A stretch of DNA of 64,000 bases from JALZUE01 sp051251725 (GCA_051251725.1 JBPOFN010000019.1:15842-79841); one strand, 5' to 3'. Numbered from the stretch's first letter, positions 45,613-55,478 are shown. Program-made: numbers and translations. Notes: generated by a model not told the origin, from the sequence alone.

Positions 45613-46632
45613 TTATTCTTCACAATAGGTGTCTTTAATTTTTAATATTTGGGGTAAACAACGATTGAAAGCACCAACAAGTTCAGGATCAAAATGTTTA
45701 TTCGCGTTGTCATTCAAAAAACTTAACGCATCAGCAACTGTCCATGCCTCTTTATAAGGGCGTTTAGACGTCAGTGCATCAAATACATCGGCGACAGCTA
45801 CTATTCTGCCGACCAAAGGGATTTTTTCACCTTGTAAGCCATTAGGGTAACCGCTCCCATCCCATTTTTCATGGTGGGTTAATGCAACCACATAAGCCAT
45901 TTTTAGAAGTTCGGAGTCGTCACCAGTAAGAATTTTGGCGCCTATTTCTGCGTGCGTTTGCATAATATTCCATTCTTCAGCATCTAGCTTGCCCGGTTTT
46001 TGTAAAACCCTGTCAGGTATGCCTATTTTTCCAATGTCATGCATTGGCGAGGCATGCAATAACAACTCAGCCTCAATGGGATCCATACCGACTTCAAGCG
46101 CTAGAATATGAGAATAATGACTCATACGCAGTACGTGCATGCCGGTCTCATTATCTTTAAATTCGGCGGCTTGGCCTAATCGTTGAACGACTTGCAAACG
46201 GGTTTGATGAAGTTGCTTAGTACGTTCAACAACTTTTCTTTCTAACTCTCGATTTTGATCATGTAACGCCAAATGCGTTCTGACTCTGGCTTTAACCACT
46301 GGCGGGCTAACTGGTTTAGTAATGTAATCTGCTGCGCCTAACTCAAACCCTTCTAATTCATCACTTATTTCCATTTTAGCAGTAATGAAAATGACCGGAA
46401 TGTGGCGAGTTTTGAAATTACTTTTCAACCTTTTACATACTTCCCAGCCATCCATGCCTGGCATCATGACATCTAATAAAATAATATCAGGTGCCTGCTC
46501 AGAAGAAGCGATTTCTAATGCCCTTTCACCACTAATAGCAACTTTTATTTTAAATTCATCTTTTAAAATACCGGCTAATATATCGATATTTTCCGGTGTA
46601 TCATCAACCACTAATACCGTTTGCTTGTTCAT
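45613..46632 (-). CDS. response regulator with HD-GYP c-di-GMP phosphodiesterase domain
   Basis: A 339-residue two-domain protein. The receiver (about 1-120, LLDVMMPGMDGWEV with the phospho-Asp) is joined by a coiled coil to an HD-GYP domain carrying HDIGKIGIPD and HHEKWDGSGYP, the full catalytic motifs, so it probably hydrolyses c-di-GMP. The start at 46632 is chosen because AAGGAG is correctly spaced for it; the ATG at 46638 is too close. It lies between two hybrid kinases on the same strand and is their likely output. Confidence 0.94.
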   Translation of the reverse strand: MNKQTVLVVDDTPENIDILAGILKDEFKIKVAISGERALEIASSEQAPDIILLDVMMPGMDGWEVCKRLKSNFKTRHIPVIFITAKMEISDELEGFELGAADYITKPVSPPVVKARVRTHLALHDQNRELERKVVERTKQLHQTRLQVVQRLGQAAEFKDNETGMHVLRMSHYSHILALEVGMDPIEAELLLHASPMHDIGKIGIPDRVLQKPGKLDAEEWNIMQTHAEIGAKILTGDDSELLKMAYVVALTHHEKWDGSGYPNGLQGEKIPLVGRIVAVADVFDALTSKRPYKEAWTVADALSFLNDNANKHFDPELVGAFNRCLPQILKIKDTYCEE

Positions 46633-46659
46633 CTCCATTCTCCTTATTCTTCGTTAATG

Positions 46660-49600
46660 TTAACCGTTGAATTTATTGAGGTTACTTTGTAAATATTGGT
46701 AAGCCTCTGCAAATTCATAGCGATTAATTAACGTACTTAACTTTAAAATTTCAGGTAGCTCGGGCAGTAATTGGCTTAATGCGTTTAATTGCTCTTTCAC
46801 ATTAATATCTGAATCTTGTAAACCTTGGTTTAATTGCGCTAAAGCAGTTTCAATTGATGGTTTTAAGTCACTAGTTTGATTTACCTGCGTTTTATTTACC
46901 GAAGCTTTATTTACCGGAGTTAGTTCAACCGCTGGCAGGGGTAATTGACTTAATAATTTAAGGTCATTTGCTAATTGATATTGAAGCTGTTGTAACCTTT
47001 GATTAAAATTTGGCTCTTGGCCAATCACGGACTCTAATTCTTGTGTTAATTGACTTAACTGGCTTGCACCTATGCTAGCGGATAATCCTTTAAAGGTATG
47101 CAGCATTCGATGAGTTTCCGCGCTATCACCCCTTACCCACGTGTCTTCGACTTGGCTGACAAAGTCGCGATAATTAGCAATAAACTTTGCCACCAAGGTT
47201 AAATAAAGCTGCTGATCTCCTGCCACTCGCAGTAATGCCTCATGAGTTGCAATACCTTCTAGCTCAGGGAAAGGCTTTATAGTTGCCGTTAGATTTTTAT
47301 TTGTTGACAGGTTTTCAGCGTTTTTACTTAGTGTTTTACTTGTATTGGTATTGGTATTTTGAACTGTATTTTCGCTTTCAGACAGCCAATAATTTAACTT
47401 ATTATATAAATCGTTAACTGAAATAGGCTTGGCAATATGATCATTCATACCAGCAGCGATACATTGCTCGCGATCTATATTCATTGCATTAGCTGTCATC
47501 GCCAAAATAGGCAATTGAGTAAATTTTTCCTGAGCACGAATTTGCTTCGTCGCTTCAATACCATCCATCACAGGCATCTGCATATCCATCAAGATAATGT
47601 CGTAATGATTTACTTTTAATTTATCCAGTGTTTGCACACCGTTATCAGCAATATCAACAATTAACCCTACTTTTTCTAACAAGCCTATAGCTACTTGCTG
47701 ATTTAATTCATTATCTTCGGCAACCAGTATTTTTCTGCCGACAAATTTTGGCTCTAAAAGCACATCGCCTGAAACAACAGCCAATGGCGTCGGGGCTTTT
47801 TCATGTAACCAACAGTGCGATATGGCATTATACAATGCCGATTGATTAATCGGCTTCATTAAAAATCCATCTATATGTAAATCACCAGGTTTAGTTTGTA
47901 ATATCTCCTGCCCATAGGCGGTAACTAGCATGACTTTAGGGAAGTGAGCCAATGCCATTTTATGCATCTCTTGTAAGGTCTCAATCCCATCTAAGCCTGG
48001 CATTTTCCAGTCTAATAATACTAAGTCATAGCTTGTTTTAGCTAATTGCTGTAGCGCTAAGACACCGCTTTTTACACAGTCGACGCTAAAGCCCATGCTT
48101 TCACAGTAGGATTTTAAGATAGTTCTAGCACCAGGATAGTCATCAACCACCAGCACTTTTAAATTTCGTAACTTAGACGGCAAATGATTATGTTGCTGTT
48201 CAGTGATGTCGCTGACCGGTAAATCTAAACTAAAACTAAAAACACTGCCTTGTTTTTCTTTCGTTTCAACCAGAATTTCACTGCCCATTTTATTCACTAA
48301 AAATTGACTTATCGACAAACCTAACCCAGTGCCGCCATATTTACGGGTAGTCGATTCATCTGCTTGTGAAAACTCTTTAAATAGCTTAGTTTTTTGCTCC
48401 AAATTCATACCAATACCGGTATCAAAAACAGAAAACTCAACCGTGACTTGCTCGTCATTGAATTCAGTTAACACAATCTCTATTCTCACTTCACCCGCAT
48501 CGGTAAATTTAACCGCATTACTGGTTAAGTTAAGTAAAATTTGATTTATCCGTAGCGGATCACCTCGTAAAAAAGAAGGTAGGTCTGGATCAACAAAAAC
48601 GAGAAACTCCAATTCTTTTTCAGCGGCTTTGACACCGATAACAGCCGTCAGATTATCTATAATTTGTTGAAACTCAAAATCAATACATTCTAACGTTAAT
48701 TGACCGGCTTCAATTTTAGAAAAATCTAAAACATCATTGATAATACCGAGTAAAGAATGGGCTGCGCGATTCACTTTTTCTAAATAATCGTGCTGCTGTA
48801 AGTCTAAGTTCGTTTGTAATGTTAGGTGAGATAAACCAATAATAGCGTTCATTGGCGTGCGTATTTCATGGCTCATATTGGCAAGGAAGTTTGATTTGGC
48901 TTTGGTCGCTTCTTCGGCAATTTCTTTAGCATGGATCAAGGCATTTTCAGCCATTTTACGTTCACTAATATCACGGATGATGCCGAGCTTACCGGGTTTT
49001 CCGTCCATCACCATGTTAGTTAGAATGCATTCCGCGGGAAATACCTCTTTTTCATTGCGCCAATGGGTCCACTCGAACATCATCGAATCACCAACATGGC
49101 GAAAGTTATCAACCTCTGGAGGAACCGCATTCACACTACCATGATTCATTACTTGCTCAGTATATTGCTCAAATTGAACATTTAAATCGCAGGTTAATTT
49201 TCCGTTTAATTGCATAGGAGGAGAAATGAATGGCGCGGCTGGTGTTAGGCCAAATAATTTTTCTTTATTACCCACCTGAAACATTTCAACCGCCGCTGGG
49301 TTTGCATCGATAATGCCATCTTCAGTAATAAAGATATAAGCATCAGGCGACACTTCCCACAGCGCACTGAATTGCTCATGAGCATGCTTAAGCGCTATTT
49401 CTGTATCCATTCTGTCGGTAATATCTGTTGCTATCGCGCACATACCATATACAGATTGATTTTTATCAAATAATGGAAACTTGGTAGTCAAAAAAGTTCT
49501 GACCCGGTCGGCACAGGGAACATCTTCTTGTAATTGAATCGTGCTTTTATTCTCAAAAATGATGCTATCATAGGAATGCATTTCTTCACTGACAGCCTTA

Positions 49601-50148
49601 GGGTAAAGTTCCTCGTCAGTCTTACCAATGGCAAACCTTGGCGAAAATGAAAACAGCTCATCGTAAGCGACATTGGTTAATATATGTTTACGCTGTAAAT
49701 CTTTTACTAGTACAACTTGCGGATAACCATCGATAATGTCTTGCATCAATTCTGTCGTTTGTATTATTTGATTTATCCGCTCCAACCAAATAATTATTTT
49801 TTTATCACTACCAATATCTAACCAACTCGCCTTAAGAGTGATTGACAATCCCTCCTTTTCTATATCATTGATTTGACATTGAAATTCAGAAATATCACCA
49901 CTTTCAATTAATTCAGCCGTAAACTTACGCCATTGTTTTTTATCGGTGAAATAATCTTCAAAACTTATCTGATTTTGATTCTGGGTAGGCAATGCAAGCA
50001 AACCTTTACAAATATGGTTAGCAAACTCGACAACAAAATCTTCATTGAGAATAACAACCGCAATAGGGCTGGTATCTAAAGCAATATAAAGCGCGCTGGC
50101 CATAAGCTGGTTGTCACTGACAAGTAACTTTTTATCGGGGTTATCCAT
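46660..50148 (-). CDS. cytosolic hybrid sensor histidine kinase with PAS domains, two receivers and Hpt
   Basis: A 1162-residue kinase with no clear membrane helix. About three PAS domains (25-130, 140-255, 262-405) precede HisKA with SHEIRTPMNAIIGLSHL, HATPase (GGTGLGLSIS), receivers with LDWKMPGLDG and MDMQMPVMDG, and an Hpt domain (HTFKGLSASIGA). The start at 50148 (MDNPDKKLL) is favoured because GGAG lies six bases before it; the ATG at 50160 is part of that site. 27 bases separate it from the HD-GYP gene downstream, so they are almost certainly one operon. Confidence 0.92.
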   Translation of the reverse strand: MDNPDKKLLVSDNQLMASALYIALDTSPIAVVILNEDFVVEFANHICKGLLALPTQNQNQISFEDYFTDKKQWRKFTAELIESGDISEFQCQINDIEKEGLSITLKASWLDIGSDKKIIIWLERINQIIQTTELMQDIIDGYPQVVLVKDLQRKHILTNVAYDELFSFSPRFAIGKTDEELYPKAVSEEMHSYDSIIFENKSTIQLQEDVPCADRVRTFLTTKFPLFDKNQSVYGMCAIATDITDRMDTEIALKHAHEQFSALWEVSPDAYIFITEDGIIDANPAAVEMFQVGNKEKLFGLTPAAPFISPPMQLNGKLTCDLNVQFEQYTEQVMNHGSVNAVPPEVDNFRHVGDSMMFEWTHWRNEKEVFPAECILTNMVMDGKPGKLGIIRDISERKMAENALIHAKEIAEEATKAKSNFLANMSHEIRTPMNAIIGLSHLTLQTNLDLQQHDYLEKVNRAAHSLLGIINDVLDFSKIEAGQLTLECIDFEFQQIIDNLTAVIGVKAAEKELEFLVFVDPDLPSFLRGDPLRINQILLNLTSNAVKFTDAGEVRIEIVLTEFNDEQVTVEFSVFDTGIGMNLEQKTKLFKEFSQADESTTRKYGGTGLGLSISQFLVNKMGSEILVETKEKQGSVFSFSLDLPVSDITEQQHNHLPSKLRNLKVLVVDDYPGARTILKSYCESMGFSVDCVKSGVLALQQLAKTSYDLVLLDWKMPGLDGIETLQEMHKMALAHFPKVMLVTAYGQEILQTKPGDLHIDGFLMKPINQSALYNAISHCWLHEKAPTPLAVVSGDVLLEPKFVGRKILVAEDNELNQQVAIGLLEKVGLIVDIADNGVQTLDKLKVNHYDIILMDMQMPVMDGIEATKQIRAQEKFTQLPILAMTANAMNIDREQCIAAGMNDHIAKPISVNDLYNKLNYWLSESENTVQNTNTNTSKTLSKNAENLSTNKNLTATIKPFPELEGIATHEALLRVAGDQQLYLTLVAKFIANYRDFVSQVEDTWVRGDSAETHRMLHTFKGLSASIGASQLSQLTQELESVIGQEPNFNQRLQQLQYQLANDLKLLSQLPLPAVELTPVNKASVNKTQVNQTSDLKPSIETALAQLNQGLQDSDINVKEQLNALSQLLPELPEILKLSTLINRYEFAEAYQYLQSNLNKFNG

Positions 50149-50162
50149 AGGTAGCTCCATGA

Positions 50163-50381
50163 CTACTCTGCAACCTTTAGAAAAACATCAGTCAAACGAA
50201 TAAGGTAGTCATCATATGAAAACGACAAAGTCACCTGAACTTCATCAAAAGTAGGTTGTTTTTTTATGGTGAAATGTTGTGAGGGGAAATATAAAATAGC
50301 ACTTAACAAAGAAAGTGGTAGTGTAAGTAGCGCGCCCAAAAAAGTTTTTATTTTATTTAATAAAGAAAAAAACAACCGCAT
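50163..50381 (-). CDS. small hypothetical membrane-anchored protein
   Basis: A 72-residue frame with one hydrophobic N-terminal helix (about 12-33, FLGALLTLPLSLLSAILYF) and a short polar remainder (PTFDEVQVTLSFSYDDYLIRL). It ends 14 bases before the kinase start, and AAGGGAG lies close to its ATG, slightly too close for an ideal site. No family is recognised. It may be an accessory of the kinase operon or not expressed. Confidence 0.45.
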   Translation of the reverse strand: MRLFFSLLNKIKTFLGALLTLPLSLLSAILYFPSQHFTIKKQPTFDEVQVTLSFSYDDYLIRLTDVFLKVAE

Positions 50382-50853
50382 CTCCCTTGCATTCTGTGTT
50401 AATTAATAACAGCTTAATATCTCCATAGTCTAATGAACTAACAATCCTATTAATAACGGCTAAACAACCACTTAATATAATTGATTATATAGCTTGATAA
50501 TGACAGTTATATTTCATTATCTCTATAAATTCAAAAGCTTGAGTTAATTTAGCCGTTAATTATAAAATTGTCTAGTTTTCTATTTATAACGGTAATTTGA
50601 TTACTGGATATTTAAGATAACAACAATAGAAGATACCGGCCGTAGTCATCAAGTCCCCTGTAACTATAGTAATAATGGAGCCCTCCGATTGAGTAATTAA
50701 TAGCTGATTTAACGTAAATGCCACTCCGGTAATTATGCCGCTAGCGATTAAAAGCTAACAATTTCCGCTGCAAAAATATCGCCCCTTTCACTTAGCTGAA
50801 ATAACCAGTAATATGCTCTCGTTTTATCTCGCCAACGTTTAGGAAAGCAATCA
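50382..50853. other. noncoding stretch between kinase operon and RNase H gene
   Basis: 472 bases, AT-rich, holding the divergent upstream regions of the small membrane protein and of the RNase HI gene. No gene, strong hairpin or repeat is visible to me. Confidence 0.6.
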
Positions 50854-51645
50854 ATGAGCAAAAAACATTACGTTATCTGGAAAGGTGCACAAACCGGCGT
50901 TTTTGACGCTTGGTCAACCGTTCAAGCACATACTGCTGGTCGTTCAGATGCGCAATATATGGGTTTTCCTTCCAAGGCTGAAGCGGAAGCGGCTTTTAAA
51001 GCAACCTATACCCAAGCCTTAATGAAACGCTCATTGGAAAAATCGTCTGGCGGTGGTTCATCTGCTAGCTACCAAGCGAAAAACAAACCGGCTAGTAACA
51101 GCTCACCATTACCTTTACCAACAGAAGCTGATTTTAATATTTATTGTGACGGCGCATGTTCGCCTAACCCTGGGAAATCAGGTACGGGTATGGCTGTTTA
51201 TGAAAAAAACACCTTAATTCAATTGTGGTATGGTTTACATCAAAAAATGGGCACGAATAACACCGCCGAGCTTAATGGCATGTTAGAAGCTTTTCGTTTC
51301 GCTAAACCTTTAATTGAACAAGGAAAAACAGTACAGGTACTGTCTGATTCTAAATACTCAATTGACTGTATCACTAAGTGGGCAAAAGGCTGGCAAGCAA
51401 AAGGCTGGACTCGCGGTAAAAACGAAGAAATTAAAAACCTCGCTATTATTCAAGAAAGTTTTGCCTTATATCAAACGCTAAAAAAGAACTTGATCATCAA
51501 CCATGTTAAAGGCCACGCCAATATTGAAGGTAACGAGCTCTCTGATCGCATGGCTGTATTAGCACGAATGAAAGCAGAAATCGGTTTTACCCGATATACC
51601 GGCACCATGAATATTCAAGAAATTTTAGCTATGCCGTCCGGCTAA
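50854..51645 (+). CDS. rnhA: ribonuclease HI with N-terminal viroplasmin-like (RNA/DNA hybrid-binding) domain
   Basis: Degrades RNA in RNA-DNA hybrids. The 263-residue protein joins a caulimovirus-viroplasmin-type domain (residues about 4-52, YVIWKGAQTGVFDAW and YMGFPSKAEAEAAF), a Ser/Pro linker and an RNase HI domain (about 93-250). Catalytic residues are D99 (YCDGACSPNPG), E139 (NTAELNGM), D165 (LSDSKYS) and D231 (GNELSDRMA), with H221 in the loop. This two-domain build resembles eukaryotic RNase H1 and occurs in some bacteria. A shorter standard RnhA may exist elsewhere in the genome. Confidence 0.92.
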   Translation: MSKKHYVIWKGAQTGVFDAWSTVQAHTAGRSDAQYMGFPSKAEAEAAFKATYTQALMKRSLEKSSGGGSSASYQAKNKPASNSSPLPLPTEADFNIYCDGACSPNPGKSGTGMAVYEKNTLIQLWYGLHQKMGTNNTAELNGMLEAFRFAKPLIEQGKTVQVLSDSKYSIDCITKWAKGWQAKGWTRGKNEEIKNLAIIQESFALYQTLKKNLIINHVKGHANIEGNELSDRMAVLARMKAEIGFTRYTGTMNIQEILAMPSG

Positions 51646-51755
51646 TACCGCTCACTTCACAGTTGATACTAAACAACTCGGTCACTAACGCCGAGGATAA
51701 AAAGGCTAACTGAAAGTGGCCGTATATTTGTGCTTATGTTGATTCAGCATAAGCT

Positions 51756-51790
<35 letters not shown>

Positions 51791-52050
51791 TTAGTTTCCT
51801 CAGTAAAACGTCATTCAAATATCGCTGGTGAGATAACACCTGTGCAATTTATTCCCTTGGCGTTTGAAGCAAATGAATAGCATAGTCTGCTTTATTGATA
51901 CTTTTAAGCAATTACGGCACTACTTTTACCTCGGTAATATCTCAAACATTACCTTCCATCAGACTTAAAATATTAAAATAATATTGATTATTCAAATATT
52001 TAGATAATAATCTAGTTAACGGTTAATTCTTAACTCAATAATGGAAAGTC

Positions 52051-52755
52051 ATGCGCAAGATAATTTTAGTTTTATTGATGTCGATGGTAAGCACGGTTTC
52101 CGGAAAAACATTATGGTCAGATTTTAGTGTTAGCTACTTACAAGGCAGTAATTATCGCGTTGGTGATAATGACAGAAAAGTGTATACCTTTGAACACGTA
52201 GCAGGCACAAACTGGGGAGATAGTTTTCTATTTATTGATCGCTTAAGCTCAGATAATGGTGATATTGAAACTTATGGTGAATGGTCTCCTCGTATCAAGT
52301 TGATGGAATTAGACAATCGCTTGGTTAAAGATCTATCGCTAAGTACTACGGTTGAAATGGGGACCTTTGCCGGTGCTGACTTCTCTGGTTTTAGTTTTAC
52401 GAATTATCTTGTCGGTATTGGCGCCGATCTGAAACTCCCGCATTTTAAATTTTTTAAAGTAAACGTCTACCATCGCAACAATGATCGAAACGATAATAAT
52501 TATCAAACTACCTTTGTTTGGGCACTACCAATCGCTGGTTTTATTTATGATGGCTTTTTAGATTATGCCACCAGCACCGACAATTTAGCGACCAGTGTAA
52601 ATTTAACCTCACAATTAAAATACGATATTGCCCCGCATTTTAATATCACCTCAGCGCTTTTCCTCGGCGTTGAATATGTCTATTGGAACAATAAATTTGG
52701 CATTAAAAATATTGATGAACGCAATGTAAACCTCTTAATCAAATATCATTTTTAA
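52051..52755 (+). CDS. Tsx-like outer-membrane channel protein
   Basis: A 234-residue protein with a signal peptide (to about residue 18, STVSG) and beta-strand-rich sequence ending in the aromatic terminus KYHF, typical of outer-membrane barrels. The opening LWSDFSVSYLQGSNYRVG and TFEHVAGTNWGDSFLFIDR resemble the nucleoside-specific channel family Tsx/OmpK. It is 29 bases upstream of a chemoreceptor gene and probably cotranscribed, suggesting uptake and sensing of the same solute; the solute is inferred only from family. Confidence 0.83.
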   Translation: MRKIILVLLMSMVSTVSGKTLWSDFSVSYLQGSNYRVGDNDRKVYTFEHVAGTNWGDSFLFIDRLSSDNGDIETYGEWSPRIKLMELDNRLVKDLSLSTTVEMGTFAGADFSGFSFTNYLVGIGADLKLPHFKFFKVNVYHRNNDRNDNNYQTTFVWALPIAGFIYDGFLDYATSTDNLATSVNLTSQLKYDIAPHFNITSALFLGVEYVYWNNKFGIKNIDERNVNLLIKYHF

Positions 52756-52784
52756 TAATAAAAACAATAACACGAGCACATATT

Positions 52785-54665
52785 ATGACTTTAAAACAAA
52801 AGATTTATACCAGTTTGGTACTCGCAATAGTATTACCGCTCGGTATTTCTACTATCTTATTTTCTGAAACCATAAAATCAAACGCGGATGAAAAATTAGC
52901 AACATCTGAACTACCAACCGCATTAAGAGAAGTGAGAAATGCCATAGAATTAGAGTTATCGGTACCAATCAATACCTCGAGAACCATCGCTCATAATACC
53001 TTTGTTGAAAATTGGCTAAAAAATGGTGAGCCTGAAAACCAACGCCAAGACTTTATTGAATATTTAGCACGTATCAAGAAGGACAATAACGCAATTACCT
53101 CATTTATTGTGTCGAAGAACACTAATAATTACTACACCAATAAAGGTATTTCCCGTCAAATAGAGCAACAAGACGATCAGTGGTTTTACAAATTCCTTAA
53201 TAGTAACAAAGACTTTGAACTAAGCTTAGATATTGATAAAGCACTTGGTAAAGCGGCTGTTTTTATAAATTATGCGATTGAAGTTGATGGTGTACGGACT
53301 GCAATTGGCGGCGTTGGGCGGTCATTAGAATCAATGACCGAGTTGATCAAAAGTCACAAAGTTGGCGATGCAGGTATTGTTTATTTAGTAGACTCCTCAG
53401 GAGAAATTAAACTACATCCGAATAAAAACCTGATCGGCAATAAAATTAACTTAGCCGCAATTCAAAATGGCAAACTTGAAACCAGCACTAAAAACAATCT
53501 TGATGTGATTATTTCAAGCACCCCTATCACCTCGCTCGATTGGCATTTAGTTGCCGAAATTCCTGAAGAACAACTATATGGCGCCATTAATAAAGCGATT
53601 AACTTAAACTTAATAATTGGTTTGATCATTGCGATTGTCGGTTTTTTCTTAGTCAGATTACTGGCCTTGCAAATATTCAAGCCGATTGAAGTGATCACCA
53701 CAGCAGTTAGTGCATTAACTGAAAAAGATGGCGACCTAACAGCCCGTTTACCTGAAAACCAAGACAATGAAATAGGTTTGCTTGCTCATAAATTTAATTT
53801 ATTTTTAGCCCATTTACATAATATGTTTGAACAAGTATCAGCCTCAGCCATTCGCGTAAAAGAAATATCACAGCATGTAAATGAAAAAATTAATAATGCT
53901 GCTAACTTAGCCGAACAGCAATCAGCCAGTACACAAACGGTGGCCGCTGCTGTTAACGAAATGGAGATGACAGTTAAAGATATTTCCAACAGCGCCAGTA
54001 ACGCTTCACAAAGCGCTGAAATATCACAAACAACGTCGGTATCTTGTAGTGATTTTGTGAGTCAAACCATTGAAAAAATGCAGGCGTTAAAAACGTCAAT
54101 GGGCACCAGTGTTAGCTCAGTTAACGAGCTTTCTAGCGAGATACAATCAATCACCCACGTGCTTGAAGTTATCAAAGCCATTTCTGAACAAACCAATTTA
54201 TTAGCGTTAAATGCCGCGATTGAAGCGGCACGTGCGGGTGAGCAAGGTCGAGGTTTTGCCGTGGTCGCTGATGAGGTTCGCACCTTAGCCCAGCGCACTG
54301 CTGAGTCAACAGAGCAAATTAATGCCATGATAGTGTCGTTGAAAAACAAAGCCGGCATTACCGTTTCTGCGATCGAGCTCGGCAATGAAACCACCTCTGA
54401 AACGTCAGAGCGCCTTAATGAAGCGGGCGTAACACTGACCACTATCACAAAAGAAATTATTAATTTAACTGAAATGAACGTTTTTGTTGCAACTGCAACC
54501 AGAGAGCAAACCCAAGCAACCGCTGAAATTAGTCAAAATATCGTGATGATTTCAGATACCGCAGAGCAAACCAAAGAAAACATGAGAGAATCTGCCCAGC
54601 TATGTGATGAACTTGATAACGAGTCTAAATCGCTTCAAAGTTTAATGGCAAAATTTACCTTATAA
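52785..54665 (+). CDS. methyl-accepting chemotaxis protein with double-Cache ligand domain
   Basis: A 626-residue receptor. TM1 (about 8-28), a periplasmic dCache-type domain (about 30-270, with DSSGEIKLHPNKNLIG and SLDWHLVAEIPEEQLY), TM2 (about 275-298) and HAMP are followed by a signalling domain with QTNLLALNAAIEAARAGEQGRGFAVVADEVRTLAQR. The ligand is unknown. It follows the Tsx-like channel gene directly. Confidence 0.95.
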   Translation: MTLKQKIYTSLVLAIVLPLGISTILFSETIKSNADEKLATSELPTALREVRNAIELELSVPINTSRTIAHNTFVENWLKNGEPENQRQDFIEYLARIKKDNNAITSFIVSKNTNNYYTNKGISRQIEQQDDQWFYKFLNSNKDFELSLDIDKALGKAAVFINYAIEVDGVRTAIGGVGRSLESMTELIKSHKVGDAGIVYLVDSSGEIKLHPNKNLIGNKINLAAIQNGKLETSTKNNLDVIISSTPITSLDWHLVAEIPEEQLYGAINKAINLNLIIGLIIAIVGFFLVRLLALQIFKPIEVITTAVSALTEKDGDLTARLPENQDNEIGLLAHKFNLFLAHLHNMFEQVSASAIRVKEISQHVNEKINNAANLAEQQSASTQTVAAAVNEMEMTVKDISNSASNASQSAEISQTTSVSCSDFVSQTIEKMQALKTSMGTSVSSVNELSSEIQSITHVLEVIKAISEQTNLLALNAAIEAARAGEQGRGFAVVADEVRTLAQRTAESTEQINAMIVSLKNKAGITVSAIELGNETTSETSERLNEAGVTLTTITKEIINLTEMNVFVATATREQTQATAEISQNIVMISDTAEQTKENMRESAQLCDELDNESKSLQSLMAKFTL

Positions 54666-54685
54666 GCTAAGCCATGGTTCAACTA

Positions 54686-54738
54686 AATAAGTACTTCATT
54701 CTTTTACGCGAGTAGACAGATGAAGTGCTTACTTATTT
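54686..54738 (+). terminator. possible terminator hairpin after the chemoreceptor gene
   Basis: AATAAGT-ACTTCAT (54686-54699) can pair with ATGAAGT-(GCTT)-ACTTATT (54720-54738 region) with a 4-base bulge and a 20-base loop, followed by TTTTA. It lies 21 bases after the stop. The imperfect stem makes it uncertain. Confidence 0.35.
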
Positions 54739-54889
54739 TACTTAACTTACTTAACTTACTTATCTTTAGAAGTGTTTGGCGAATATTAAAACCGGTTAAG
54801 CGATAAAAGCATAAGTGCTATTCAGTGATGCTTTCAACGTTAGAAGCTACCAGCTTTAAAAACAACACCTTAACGCTTGTTATTAATCT

Positions 54890-54926
54890 GGGTTATCAAC
54901 CTTTCTACCAAGCTGAGCTATTAATC
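54890..54926 (-). other. tRNA-like fragment (D-arm plus anticodon-arm-like piece)
   Basis: Read on the minus strand, TAGCTCAGCTTGGTAGA (54904-54920) is a perfect tRNA D-arm consensus. It is followed by GGTTGATAACC (54891-54901), which looks like an anticodon arm with GAT. No T-arm or matching acceptor strand follows. It lies in the 813-base gap 54666-55478, which otherwise lacks genes. Confidence 0.45.
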
Positions 54927-55151
54927 AAATTTTTTCCATCAACCCCCTTAACCCGCACTACCCCGCCAACGCCAACAACACCATAGATCTAAACTTATCC
55001 ATCAGTGTCTAACAATCAGCGCTACCTGCCTAATATCACTTACATACACAAGTGTCTCTCTGTGTTTGTGTTTTAGCGCTCACCTGAGCTAATAAGGTTA
55101 AGCTCACGTTAGGTATTATATTCAGCAAAAGTGATAATAAACGAAAACACA

Positions 55152-55167
55152 ACTAAATCGATTTACT
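55152..55167. promoter_or_regulatory. second LacI-type operator-like palindrome
   Basis: ACTAAAT-CG-ATTTACT, six of seven arm positions pairing around a central CG, closely like the site before the mannonate-dehydratase gene. It lies about 310 bases beyond the lacI stop with no gene start nearby. Confidence 0.35.
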
Positions 55168-55478
55168 TGCTAATTAACAACCATATTTATGACGTAAATG
55201 TTAATCAAAAAGATAATTAAAACATGTCGGTTTATGCTGAAATTTTCACGGCTAAGCGCGGTTAAATCAACCCTACTTTATCGGGAAATCCTAGCAATTA
55301 TGGCGGGATTATTTAGGAAGCATGAGGTGATTATTAGGAATGTAAATCGGTGTGTTGATTGAAAACAAAGGGTTGTATTTTCATTCTCCTCACCGGTTTA
55401 AATCAAAGGAATTCCAAAGTTATAACAAAGGTTAAAACAAAACCCATCATAAAATGTATGACAAGAATCTTATTATGT

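Noticed and set aside
54062..54448. 128-codon minus-strand frame inside the second chemoreceptor gene
   Set aside because: It is an antisense shadow of the conserved signalling domain; similar antisense frames appear opposite the other chemoreceptor.
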